Source: Scardovia wiggsiae F0424 (GTDB taxonomy: Bacteria; Actinomycetota; Actinomycetes; Actinomycetales; Bifidobacteriaceae). Taken from it: 64,000 nt of DNA. The stretch lies in contig NZ_AKCI01000001.1 in assembly GCF_000269605.1 (NCBI RefSeq), forward strand, positions 930,001 through 994,000. The letters are read 5' to 3'. The notes under the pieces were generated by a model. It saw nothing but the letters and a program-made list of their open reading frames with translations, did not search any database and was not told where the DNA came from. The first letter of the stretch is position 1, and the number at the start of each line of letters is the position of its first letter. Of the stretch, positions 1-7,582 are shown piece after piece. A program made the position numbers and the translations under genes.

Positions 1-1121
1 AGCTCCTCCCCGACTGGAAGAATATAGCCCGTATCCCGTTCAGCCAGGCAATCGCTTCAGACCTTATTGAGCGTTTCGATTACCGGGAACACTATGTTGA
101 TGATCTGAAGAATGTTATTGATTTCCAGCTTATTAAAGATTCCGGGGTACGCCTGGGCATTGACCCGCTCGGCGGAGCATCGGTCAATTACTGGGACCTT
201 ATCAACGAAAAATACGGGCTTAATATTGGCGTAGTCAACCCCAAAGTTGACCCCCAGTGGTCCTTCATGACGATTGACCATGACGGCAAGATACGCATGG
301 ATCCAAGCTCCCCCTACGCTATGAAAGGCCTTGTAGACCGCCTTAATGCAGGGGCCTGGGACCAGTATGACCTTGTAGGCGGGACAGACCCCGACGCCGA
401 CCGCCACGGCATCGTATGCCCCGGTACCGGTGTTATGAACCCTAACCATTACATAGCCGTATGTGTGGAATACCTGTTCGGAGGAAACCGCCCGGGATGG
501 CCGGCAGGTGCGGGCGTAGGTAAAACACTTGTATCGTCATCGCTTATTGACCGTGTAGCTGCTTCGATCAACGCCAGGCTTGTAGAAGTCCCCGTAGGCT
601 TCAAATGGTTCGTTGACCCGCTGTTCAACGGCGAAGTAGGTTTCGGCGGAGAGGAAAGTTCCGGCATGAGTTTCCTCCGCTTTGACGGCCATGTATGGAC
701 TACCGATAAGGATGGCATCATCCCCGACCTCCTTGCTGCAGAGATCACTGCCAAAACAGGTAAGAACCCAGGGCAGCTCCATGAGGAACAGGTAGCGCGT
801 TTTGGCGAAAGCTGGTACAAGCGTGTAGATACGCCCACGACCCTGGAGCAGAAGCAGAAGTTTGCCGGCCTTACGCCGCAGTCGGTAACAGATACCGTTC
901 TCGGCGGAGAGCCTATTGAACAGAAAATGACCGAGGCTCCCGGCAATAATGCACCGATCGGCGGGATCAAGGTAACGACTAAGGATAACTGGTTCGCTGC
1001 CCGTCCATCCGGTACGGAAAATATTTATAAGGTATATGCGGAGTCCTTCGTGTCTGAAGAGGTCCTGGACACAGTGCTTGAAGAAGCCGCATCCGTAGTA
1101 GATAAAGCTCTGGAAGGCTGA
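1..1121 (+). CDS. pgm: Phosphoglucomutase, C-terminal part (5' end outside window)
   Basis: Interconverts glucose 1-phosphate and glucose 6-phosphate in the cytoplasm, linking glycogen and cell-wall sugar synthesis to central metabolism. The frame is open from base 3, well upstream of the first internal ATG at 267, so the gene is cut by the window edge. About 372 codons remain of a family that is usually about 550 residues. Visible are the metal-binding loop GGTDPDADRHG, the substrate loop region GGEESSG, and the phosphate-binding end ARPSGTENIYKVYAE, the order expected of alpha-D-phosphohexomutases of the glucose-specific type. It ends 37 bp before a strong terminator and is transcribed toward the SDR-SRPBCC-Rrf2 operon. 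Identification rests on recognised motifs and is firm. Confidence 0.95.
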   Translation, partial: LLPDWKNIARIPFSQAIASDLIERFDYREHYVDDLKNVIDFQLIKDSGVRLGIDPLGGASVNYWDLINEKYGLNIGVVNPKVDPQWSFMTIDHDGKIRMDPSSPYAMKGLVDRLNAGAWDQYDLVGGTDPDADRHGIVCPGTGVMNPNHYIAVCVEYLFGGNRPGWPAGAGVGKTLVSSSLIDRVAASINARLVEVPVGFKWFVDPLFNGEVGFGGEESSGMSFLRFDGHVWTTDKDGIIPDLLAAEITAKTGKNPGQLHEEQVARFGESWYKRVDTPTTLEQKQKFAGLTPQSVTDTVLGGEPIEQKMTEAPGNNAPIGGIKVTTKDNWFAARPSGTENIYKVYAESFVSEEVLDTVLEEAASVVDKALEG

Positions 1122-1157
1122 TCTGCTCTAAGTTTTTTCGGGCATATAACTCCATAT

Positions 1158-1192
1158 GCGGGCAGTAATGCGTAATGCACTGCCCGCTTTTT
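1158..1192 (+). terminator. Rho-independent terminator after pgm
   Basis: A 9-bp perfect stem (GCGGGCAGT with ACTGCCCGC) encloses a 12-nt loop and is followed by five T residues. It lies 37 bp after the pgm stop codon. Confidence 0.85.
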
Positions 1193-1251
1193 ATTGCCGT
1201 TTTATTTCCCGGAGATACTTTTATGGGGGTGCAGCAAATTTGGTTTCGTAG

Positions 1252-1297
1252 ATCCCAGGATATAAAATAATCCTAGGATACTCAAATATCCTTAGAT
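1252..1297 (+). promoter_or_regulatory. Three phased ATCC-GGAT palindromes before the SDR gene (candidate Rrf2 operator)
   Basis: Three 10-bp near-palindromes occur at 1252 (ATCCCAGGAT), 1270 (ATCCTAGGAT) and 1288 (ATCCTTAGAT). Their starts are exactly 18 bp apart. The middle copy is a perfect palindrome; the third ends 10 bp before the first start codon and touches its ribosome binding site. The operon below encodes an Rrf2-family regulator, so autoregulation through these sites is a reasonable inference. Confidence 0.55.
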
Positions 1298-1307
1298 AAA
1301 GGAAAAG

Positions 1308-1892
1308 ATGAAAGGCATAACAATGACAAATATCGTACTGCTCGGAGGGAATGGATACCTTGGCAGGAATGTGACCAGGAAGTGGCTTGAAAAGGATCCT
1401 CAGGCAACTTTCTACGTAGTATCACGCTCAGGGAAGAATACGCTTGAAGACAGCAGGATTATCAATATCCAGGCAGATGTAACTGACTATGACGATGTAA
1501 TCAGCAAATTACCAGATACGATAGATCGCATAGCAGATTTCGTCGGGCGCCCTGAAAGTGATCCGGAAAAGTTCCGTAAAGTTAACGACGAGCCGGCCGA
1601 AGTCATGCTCGCCATAGCCAGGAATAAAGAAGTACCGGCAATGGGATTCATCAGTGGGGCTACGGGCCCCAAGCCTTTTGTCCGGGGCAAGGCACGCCTG
1701 GCCCGGATGCTTAAAGACAGCGGGATCCCAACAGTAGTCGTAACACCAACGATCGTTTACGGAAATGGCCGCAGTGATACTATAAGCAAATTCGTTCCCC
1801 TGCTCAAATTCTTCGGCATCTTCTCAAAAAACCTGAAGCCTGTCCATGTTGACGATGTTGCGGAACAGCTGGTCTCAGGGCTTGCCGGATAA
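1308..1892 (+). CDS. NAD(P)-binding (atypical SDR / epimerase-like) protein
   Basis: A 194-residue protein with an N-terminal Rossmann fold: the glycine-rich dinucleotide loop is GGNGYLGR, near residues 13-20. It resembles atypical short-chain dehydrogenases of the NmrA/YwnB type. The substrate is unknown. A start at 1308 has AAAGGAAAAG just upstream; an ATG at 1323 is a possible alternative that would begin the protein MTNIVLLGG, which fits the family better. It is the first gene of a compact three-gene operon with an SRPBCC protein and an Rrf2 regulator. In Bacillus subtilis a similar protein, YwnB, is encoded beside the Rrf2 protein YwnA, which supports a regulated redox or detoxification role. 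Confidence 0.75.
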   Translation: MKGITMTNIVLLGGNGYLGRNVTRKWLEKDPQATFYVVSRSGKNTLEDSRIINIQADVTDYDDVISKLPDTIDRIADFVGRPESDPEKFRKVNDEPAEVMLAIARNKEVPAMGFISGATGPKPFVRGKARLARMLKDSGIPTVVVTPTIVYGNGRSDTISKFVPLLKFFGIFSKNLKPVHVDDVAEQLVSGLAG

Positions 1893-1896
1893 TGCT

Positions 1897-2349
1897 ATGG
1901 CAAAACGTGTTGAGATCAGCCTGGAGATAGCGGCTCCCAGGGACGATGTATTCGCATGGTTCTACCACTCCGAAAACTTTACGGCCTCCCCTATAGTCTT
2001 TACATCTGCATGGAGGCCCGGGAAAAGGTATGATGTAGGATCGCAGCGCGATATCATTATGGTCGCAGGCTGGTACCATGAAGAAATAACTGCCGTCGAT
2101 AAAGGGCATTATATCCGCTACAGAGTCAGGCAGTCTTTCCCTGCAGTCAGGCAGGATTTTACGGAGATCGCTTTTACAGAACTGCCGGAAGGCCGCACCC
2201 TGGTAAAGTGGACCATTGAGATTGAAGTCCCTTCTCCCATTTTCAGATCTGCCCTGACAAATGCAGGCGGCAGGATGGCTGAAATACTGTATTCCACGAT
2301 TATGCGGGCCGGCAGGAAAAAGCTGGAACACACAGGACACACGGTATGA
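1897..2349 (+). CDS. SRPBCC-family protein (START/Bet v1-like fold)
   Basis: A protein of 150 residues that I read as the START/Bet v1-like SRPBCC fold: an N-terminal strand with AAPRDDVFAWF, a central WRPGKRYDVGS segment and a C-terminal helix. Such proteins bind hydrophobic ligands or act as polyketide cyclase-like or co-factor proteins; no catalytic function can be read here. The frame is open from 1846, but the ATG at 1897, 5 bp after the upstream stop, gives a natural family N-terminus and avoids a 47-bp overlap. The stop overlaps the next start in an ATGA arrangement, so translation of the Rrf2 gene is probably coupled. Confidence 0.7.
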   Translation: MAKRVEISLEIAAPRDDVFAWFYHSENFTASPIVFTSAWRPGKRYDVGSQRDIIMVAGWYHEEITAVDKGHYIRYRVRQSFPAVRQDFTEIAFTELPEGRTLVKWTIEIEVPSPIFRSALTNAGGRMAEILYSTIMRAGRKKLEHTGHTV

Positions 2350-2831
2350 AGCTTAGTAAAAGCATTGAACAGGCAATCTTCGTGCTCCTCATGCTTGCCC
2401 TCCAGGAAGGCCATAAACCTGTTAAAAGCCGTGTGCTGAGCCGCCTGCTGAACGTTTCGGATTCGTATCTGAAAAAGGTCCTGATGAAGCTGTCCAAAGC
2501 CGGGCTTATTGACGCCAATGCCAGCAAGCGCGGAGGCTATACACTTCATAAACCGATACACGAAACCAGCCTTAAGGATGTTGTCCTTGCTGTAGAAGGC
2601 AGCCGATTTGAGGCGGGATTCCCGTCCCGGGGGCACGTACTTTTCAATGATGGCCCCCACGTGGATGAGGGGGAGACAAAAATAGCCGCTGCCTTCAAAA
2701 AGGGCATGGAGAGCTATTATCGTGAGCTGGACCGGCTCAAACTGTCCGAATTGCTCCATGAACACGCATACCGGGACGGGGCAGTCAACTGGGAAGATCC
2801 GGCCAGGCTCGATAAAGCCGGGAAACACTGA
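2346..2831 (+). CDS. Rrf2-family transcriptional regulator
   Basis: 161 residues with an N-terminal winged helix typical of Rrf2 proteins: the segment VSRVLSRLLNVSDSYLKKV-like recognition region near residues 26-45 and the wing KRGGYTLHKP near 61-70. The protein contains no cysteine at all, so it cannot carry the Fe-S cluster of IscR or NsrR and cannot use cysteine oxidation; it belongs with the cluster-free Rrf2 group such as CymR or YwnA in that respect. It overlaps the SRPBCC gene by 4 bp and is the last gene of the operon. Its likely target is the set of three phased palindromes at 1252-1297, giving autoregulation (inference). Confidence 0.85.
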   Translation: MKLSKSIEQAIFVLLMLALQEGHKPVKSRVLSRLLNVSDSYLKKVLMKLSKAGLIDANASKRGGYTLHKPIHETSLKDVVLAVEGSRFEAGFPSRGHVLFNDGPHVDEGETKIAAAFKKGMESYYRELDRLKLSELLHEHAYRDGAVNWEDPARLDKAGKH

Positions 2832-2857
2832 TACCGATTGATATAAAAGTTAATATG

Positions 2858-2896
2858 AGAAATCCCTGACGGGCACCGGACCCGGCAGGGATTTTT
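2858..2896 (+). terminator. Terminator between the Rrf2 operon and pnp (possibly bidirectional)
   Basis: A 9-bp stem, AAATCCCTG with CAGGGATTT, is followed by TT on the plus strand, and the inner sequence GGG..CCC can extend it. Runs of A/T flank both sides, so it could also stop pnp transcription on the minus strand. Confidence 0.75.
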
Positions 2897-2958
2897 CATA
2901 TACTTTCAGTGCAGCTCCTTAACAGGCGGAATAACCTTGATTACCCGCCGGGAGCCCT

Positions 2959-5613
2959 TTAGTCCTCGTCAAAGGGGTCAAAATCACGACGGATACGGCG
3001 GCGTGGACGGGCTGTACGCTCTTCACGCTCCTGGCGGTACTCACTGTAATCATTATCCTCATAGCGGCTGTTACGGCGTTCTGCCCACTCTGCGCGGCCG
3101 TCATAACGACCCTCATAGCCATCATTGTCATGACGGGTATGGTGCGGACGGTAATCACGGTCATCATCGCTGTACCGCGGGCTGCGGCGGCGGCCGTCAT
3201 CATCATACCGGGAATTGCGGCGATAGGAACGTTCATTCCTGCTGTCACGCTCCCCCAGGTCGTCATCATCATCGCGGCGGGAACGGCGCGGACGGTAATC
3301 ACGGTCATCATCACGGTCCGGCCTCTCATCGCGGCTGCGGTGTTCCGGACGGCGCCCGCCGCGGAACCCGCGGTCCGGACGGCCGGCATTAGGACGGGAA
3401 TTACTCTCCTGCTCCTCAAAACCCGGAATAGCGAGGGAGATCTTCCCTTTATCATCAACACCCTGGACGACTACCTCAACGGTATCACCTTCACGGAGCA
3501 CATCCTCAACAGCATCGATACGATCACCGTTGGCAAGGTTGCGGATCTGGGAAATATGGAGCAGGCCGTCAGTACCTGGGGTCAGGTTGACGAAAGCGCC
3601 AAAGCTTGTAGTCTTCACTACCTTGCCCTGATAAGCCTCCCCTGCTTCAGGGATATGCGGATTGGCGATCTGGTCAATGAGCTCGCGCGCCCTTTCAGCG
3701 GAATCCCCGCCTTCAGAAGCAATATAGACCGTACCGTCATCCTCAATACTGATATCAGCGCCGGTCTTTTCCTGGATCTCGTTGATCATCTTGCCTTTAG
3801 GCCCAATCACTTCGCCGATCTTATCGACCGGGATGGTAGTGGTAATGATGCGCGGCGCATACGGGCTCATCTCATTGACCCCGTCAATGCATTCATCAAT
3901 GACTTCAAGGATTGTCATACGGGCCTCAAATGCCTGCTGCAAAGCGGCTGCCAGGATATCGGCAGGGATACCGTCAAGCTTGGTATCAAGCTGCAGAGCA
4001 GTAATGAACTCAGATGTCCCGGCAACCTTGAAGTCCATATCACCGAAGGCATCCTCAGCACCAAGGATATCCGTAAGGGTCTTATACACCATCTGGCCGT
4101 CAACATCACCCGAAACAAGCCCCATTGCGATACCGGCAACAGGAGCCTTCAGCGGCACGCCGGCGTCAAGGAGAGACATAGTTGAAGCGCACACAGACCC
4201 CATTGATGTTGAACCGTTAGAACCGATAGCTTCCGATACCTGACGGATCGCATAGGGGAAATCTTCGCGGGAAGGGAGCACCGGAATGAGGGCACGCTCG
4301 GCAAGGGCGCCGTGCCCGATCTCGCGGCGCTTCGGGGACCCTACACGCCCGGTTTCGCCGGTGGAATACGGAGGCATTTCATAATTGTGCATATACCTGC
4401 GGGTATTCGGGCCGGACAGCGCATCCGTCGTCTGCTCCATTTTCAGCATATTCAGTGTTGTTACACCCAGGATCTGGGTCTCACCGCGCTGGAAAAGCGC
4501 AGAACCGTGCACACGGGGAACAACATCGACTTCAGCGGAAAGGGTGCGGATATCGCGTAGCCCGCGGCCGTCAATACGGTAATCCTGGGTAAGGATACGG
4601 CGGCGGACTATCTGGCGCTGCAGCTCTTTGAATGCATTGCCGATCTCTTTTTCTTTCTCGGCATCATCCATATCAGCAAATTCATTGGCCAGGGTATCAA
4701 CTACTGACTGCTTGATCCCGGCGATGCGGTCCTGCCTTGGAAGCTTTTCAGCTATAGAAAGAGCATCATTGAGATCATTATGTGCAAGCTGGTCAATACG
4801 GGCATACAGTTCATCCGTATATTCAGGAAACAGAGGGAATTCCTTTGTTTCCTTCGCGGCAATACGCTTCAGTTCATCCTGCGCCTCGCAGATAGCCTTG
4901 ATGAACGGCTTGGCAGCTTCAAGGCCGCCCGCAACAACGACCTCATCAGGCCTGGTCATCCCTTCGTCATAAATAAGCTTCCATGCATTCCTGCCGGCCC
5001 CTGCCTCGATCATAGCGATAGCAACATCGCCATTGTCAAGTACGCGTCCCGCAACAACAAGTTCAAACACTGCACGTTCACGCTCAGACCAGCGCGGGAA
5101 AGCCACCCACTGGTCATCAATCAGAGCCAGGCGCACGCCTGAAACCGGCCCTTCAAACGGAAGGCCTGAGATCATAGTAGATGCTGACGCGGCATTCATA
5201 GCGATCATGTCATAAGAGTCATCAGGATCAATGGACAGGACCGTCTCAACAACCTGTACTTCATTACGGAGCGTATGCGGGAACAGCGGGCGAAGCGGGC
5301 GGTCAATAATACGGCACGCCAGCACTGCCTCATTGGAAGGGCGCCCTTCGCGGCGGAAGAATGAGCCGGGGATCTTCCCTGCTGCGTACATCTTTTCTTC
5401 CACATCGACCGTAAGCGGGAAGAAATCAAAATTTTCTTTAGGGCTGCTGCCTGCTGTAGTAGTAGACAGGATCATGGAATCATCATCAAGATAAGCGGCA
5501 ACAGCACCATCTGCCTGCTGTGCCAGCCTGCCTGTTTCAAAACGCAATGTGCGTGTACCAAAACTGCCGTTATCAATTACGGCTTCTACTGCTTTTATTT
5601 CGGGACCCTCCAT
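2959..5613 (-). CDS. pnp: Polyribonucleotide nucleotidyltransferase (PNPase/GpsI) with long charged tail
   Basis: 3'-5' phosphorolytic exoribonuclease of RNA turnover, cytoplasmic and trimeric in the family. 884 residues: two RNase PH-like domains, a KH domain with the loop GPKG (near residue 600), an S1 domain (about 660-730), then a tail of about 150 residues that is almost entirely Arg, Asp, Tyr, Ser and Asn. The tail makes it longer than the roughly 700-750-residue family norm. Start ATG is supported by AAAGGAGG seven bases upstream. It lies downstream of rpsO, the common rpsO-pnp order, separated by an rpsO terminator and an 8-bp leader hairpin that may serve autoregulation. Confidence 0.97.
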   Translation of the reverse strand: MEGPEIKAVEAVIDNGSFGTRTLRFETGRLAQQADGAVAAYLDDDSMILSTTTAGSSPKENFDFFPLTVDVEEKMYAAGKIPGSFFRREGRPSNEAVLACRIIDRPLRPLFPHTLRNEVQVVETVLSIDPDDSYDMIAMNAASASTMISGLPFEGPVSGVRLALIDDQWVAFPRWSERERAVFELVVAGRVLDNGDVAIAMIEAGAGRNAWKLIYDEGMTRPDEVVVAGGLEAAKPFIKAICEAQDELKRIAAKETKEFPLFPEYTDELYARIDQLAHNDLNDALSIAEKLPRQDRIAGIKQSVVDTLANEFADMDDAEKEKEIGNAFKELQRQIVRRRILTQDYRIDGRGLRDIRTLSAEVDVVPRVHGSALFQRGETQILGVTTLNMLKMEQTTDALSGPNTRRYMHNYEMPPYSTGETGRVGSPKRREIGHGALAERALIPVLPSREDFPYAIRQVSEAIGSNGSTSMGSVCASTMSLLDAGVPLKAPVAGIAMGLVSGDVDGQMVYKTLTDILGAEDAFGDMDFKVAGTSEFITALQLDTKLDGIPADILAAALQQAFEARMTILEVIDECIDGVNEMSPYAPRIITTTIPVDKIGEVIGPKGKMINEIQEKTGADISIEDDGTVYIASEGGDSAERARELIDQIANPHIPEAGEAYQGKVVKTTSFGAFVNLTPGTDGLLHISQIRNLANGDRIDAVEDVLREGDTVEVVVQGVDDKGKISLAIPGFEEQESNSRPNAGRPDRGFRGGRRPEHRSRDERPDRDDDRDYRPRRSRRDDDDDLGERDSRNERSYRRNSRYDDDGRRRSPRYSDDDRDYRPHHTRHDNDGYEGRYDGRAEWAERRNSRYEDNDYSEYRQEREERTARPRRRIRRDFDPFDED

Positions 5614-5655
5614 GGGTTCCTCCTTTTACTGCCTCATTCGGAGACCCTCTCCGAA

Positions 5656-5676
5656 TCATCATTTCTATATAGTTAC
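5656..5676 (-). promoter_or_regulatory. Perfect 8-bp hairpin in the pnp leader
   Basis: ATTCGGAG pairs with CTCCGAAT around a 5-nt loop, about 45 nt before the pnp start and without a following T tract on the minus strand. In enterobacteria a leader stem is the target of PNPase autoregulation with RNase III; a similar role here is only an inference. Confidence 0.4.
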
Positions 5677-5750
5677 TGTTTAATCTTTACCAAATCATGT
5701 ACTGAATCAGCTCATTAATTATTGGTGTTATCAAATCCAGCCATCAAACA

Positions 5751-5778
5751 TAAAAGAGCCCAGGCATGATACCTGGGC
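5751..5778 (-). terminator. Terminator after rpsO
   Basis: Stem GCCCAGG with CCTGGGC (TATCATG loop) followed on the minus strand by TCTTTTA, 8 bp after the rpsO stop. It would limit readthrough from rpsO into pnp. Confidence 0.8.
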
Positions 5779-5785
5779 ACAAAGT

Positions 5786-6055
5786 TTAATGACGCAGTCC
5801 GAGACGCTCAATAAGCGAACGATAACGATTGATATCCTTATCCCTCAGATATTCAAGCATACGGCGGCGTTCACCGACCATGAGGAGCAGCCCGCGGTCT
5901 GAATGGTAATCATGCTTGTGCTGCTTCATATGGACAGTGAGATTATTGATACGCGCGGTAAGCAGGGCAACCTGTACTTCAGGGGAGCCTGTGTCACCCT
6001 CATGAGTTGCGTACTCAGAAATAATCGTCTGCTTTTCTGCATTAGTAAGTGCCAC
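5786..6055 (-). CDS. rpsO: 30S ribosomal protein S15
   Basis: Binds 16S rRNA in the platform of the small subunit. 89 residues, the standard length, with the conserved GDTGSPEVQ segment and the [12 protein letters not shown] and RRRMLEYL motifs. The start codon is GTG, supported by AAGGAGG five bases upstream. A TATAGT hexamer (plus-strand 6140-6145) lies about 85 bp upstream and could be its -10 element. Followed by its own terminator and then pnp. Confidence 0.97.
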   Translation of the reverse strand: MALTNAEKQTIISEYATHEGDTGSPEVQVALLTARINNLTVHMKQHKHDYHSDRGLLLMVGERRRMLEYLRDKDINRYRSLIERLGLRH

Positions 6056-6196
6056 AATGGCCTCCTTAGTCCGTTGCGCGGTGCCCCAGCCTTATGCTGA
6101 AGCGCTCTGTATCCGCGGGCGATATATACGCCGCGTCATACTATAGCACGCGAGTGCGAAAACCCGAGGTACAGATACAGGCAAGGCTAGGTAAGC

Positions 6197-6622
6197 CTAG
6201 GCTGCCTGCCCTGCCCCTGAAGTGCCCTGGCCCTGAGCGGACAGCAGGGACTTGATCTCGGCAAGGAGCTGGGTCTGTTTTTCTTCGTCAGAAAGCTCTT
6301 CCTTGCCCTCTTCCTTTTTACGGCTGGACATTTCAGCAAGCTTGTTCATGGGGACAACGATGCAGAAATATACGACGAGGGCGATGATCAGGAAGTTGAT
6401 GATCGCGCCGACAAAAGACCCGAACCTGACTACGGAACCATTCACAGTCACGTTCCACACCTTGTCCATATCCGGCATACTGAAAATAGCTGCTATCAGA
6501 GGGTTGATAACGCTATCTACCAGAGATGTCACAATAGCTGTTACAGCGGAACCCATAACAAAGGCAACAGCCATCTCTACCATATTGCCGCGGGCAATAA
6601 AATCCCTAAAGCCTTTCAACAT
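6197..6622 (-). CDS. mscL: Large-conductance mechanosensitive channel
   Basis: Homopentameric membrane pore that opens under hypo-osmotic shock. 141 residues from the chosen ATG: N-terminal MLKGFRDFIARGN, TM1 (about residues 15-45, AVAFVMGSAVTAIVTSLVD), a short periplasmic loop, TM2 (about 68-95, FLIIALVVYFCIVVPMNKL) and a charged cytoplasmic helix. The frame is open to 6697, but the ATG at 6622 matches the family start and has GGAG eight bases upstream. It lies upstream of rpsO on the same strand, about 140 bp away, and is probably a separate unit. Confidence 0.95.
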   Translation of the reverse strand: MLKGFRDFIARGNMVEMAVAFVMGSAVTAIVTSLVDSVINPLIAAIFSMPDMDKVWNVTVNGSVVRFGSFVGAIINFLIIALVVYFCIVVPMNKLAEMSSRKKEEGKEELSDEEKQTQLLAEIKSLLSAQGQGTSGAGQAA

Positions 6623-6734
6623 TATTTTTCTCCATTTTCCTATGGTTTGATTACTCCAGATTAAATTGTTGCCCCTGCCTATAGAGGACAGTGCCATTAT
6701 AGGAGGACGTGTACCTAAGGATAGCTGGGAATGC

Positions 6735-7391
6735 CTAGGAGATAAAAATGCCGGCTATACCGCTTAGATAAGCCAGGAAGAGCACTATTACCTCAATAAT
6801 GCTGAAACTGATCAGCGACACCCAGCTGCGCGACAGGACGTTGAAAGATGACGTCTTTTTTACTGTAAACAGGATAAACAGATATACCACCACAAATACG
6901 GCAAGGCCTGCAGCCGACGTAAAGACCCCCACATTAAGCGAATTGGCGTAATTGGCGTAAGCACCGTACACTACGCGGGTCCCGTACCAGAAACCCGTTT
7001 TCACAAGCGCTATACCGCAGATGAACTGCTGTGCCGAAAACAGGAAGAGGGCCACAAACCCCCATAAAACCCTACGGTTATCCATAAAGACCATGCCGAA
7101 AGCCATAAATGTAAGCGTCGTGACAGCCCATGCCAGGAATACCATGCTCCGTGCGTCATAAGGCGCAAGGGCCCGGGACACTTCGGCAGTATGCTCCAGC
7201 GCCAGGAAACGTCCCGCGCCGTACGGGGCAGTTATCGCACCGAGGGCCAGGACGGTGAACACAGCAATAAGCACCGGATGCGCCCGTCTGCGCTGCACAT
7301 CTGCAACAGATATGCCGTTTTTCTCGGCGGATTCCACCACCTCATCCCGCACCGGGCGGCTCGCTGCTATAGTGATCCGTTTTCGCGCCAT
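6735..7391 (-). CDS. Five-TM membrane protein of unknown function
   Basis: 218 residues, not recognised as a named family. About 38 cytoplasmic-looking residues rich in Arg and Lys (MARKRITIAASRPVRDE) are followed by five hydrophobic segments near residues 40-60, 82-102, 108-130, 150-173 and 188-216. There is no lipobox, cleavable signal or obvious catalytic motif. It is divergent from the tRNA-Gly gene and lies 112 bp upstream of mscL on the same strand. The base composition and codon use match the neighbours. Confidence 0.7.
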   Translation of the reverse strand: MARKRITIAASRPVRDEVVESAEKNGISVADVQRRRAHPVLIAVFTVLALGAITAPYGAGRFLALEHTAEVSRALAPYDARSMVFLAWAVTTLTFMAFGMVFMDNRRVLWGFVALFLFSAQQFICGIALVKTGFWYGTRVVYGAYANYANSLNVGVFTSAAGLAVFVVVYLFILFTVKKTSSFNVLSRSWVSLISFSIIEVIVLFLAYLSGIAGIFIS

Positions 7392-7450
7392 ACATTCAGA
7401 TTAGCAATGCGGGAGGAACGTAGGCGGCGCGGCATATTCCACGAGTTATG

Positions 7451-7456
7451 TATAAT
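7451..7456 (+). promoter_or_regulatory. -10 element of the tRNA-Gly promoter
   Basis: A perfect TATAAT hexamer 28 bp before the 5' end of the mature tRNA. No good -35 hexamer is seen at the usual spacing. Confidence 0.55.
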
Positions 7457-7483
7457 AGTGATTTGGCTGGCTGGACAGCCGAT

Positions 7484-7557
7484 GCGAACGTAGCTCAATG
7501 GTAGAGCCTCAGTCTTCCAAACTGATTACGCGGGTTCGATTCCCGTCGTTCGCTCCA
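7484..7557 (+). tRNA. tRNA-Gly (anticodon TCC)
   Basis: Cloverleaf drawn by eye: acceptor GCGAACG with CGTTCGC, D arm GCTCAATGGTAGAGC, anticodon stem CTCAG-type with loop CTTCCAA (anticodon TCC), T arm with GGTTCGATTCC. Discriminator U at 7554 and an encoded CCA at 7555-7557. Confidence 0.97.
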
Positions 7558-7582
7558 CTGACAGGCAATCGGCAACAGGCGA

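Noticed and set aside
3130-4185. A 351-codon plus-strand open frame opposite pnp
   Set aside because: Its N-terminal half is a low-complexity shadow of the PNPase tail, with no family resemblance.
6620-6697. 25-codon N-terminal extension of MscL
   Set aside because: The ATG at 6622 gives the conserved MLKGFRDF start and has its own ribosome site.
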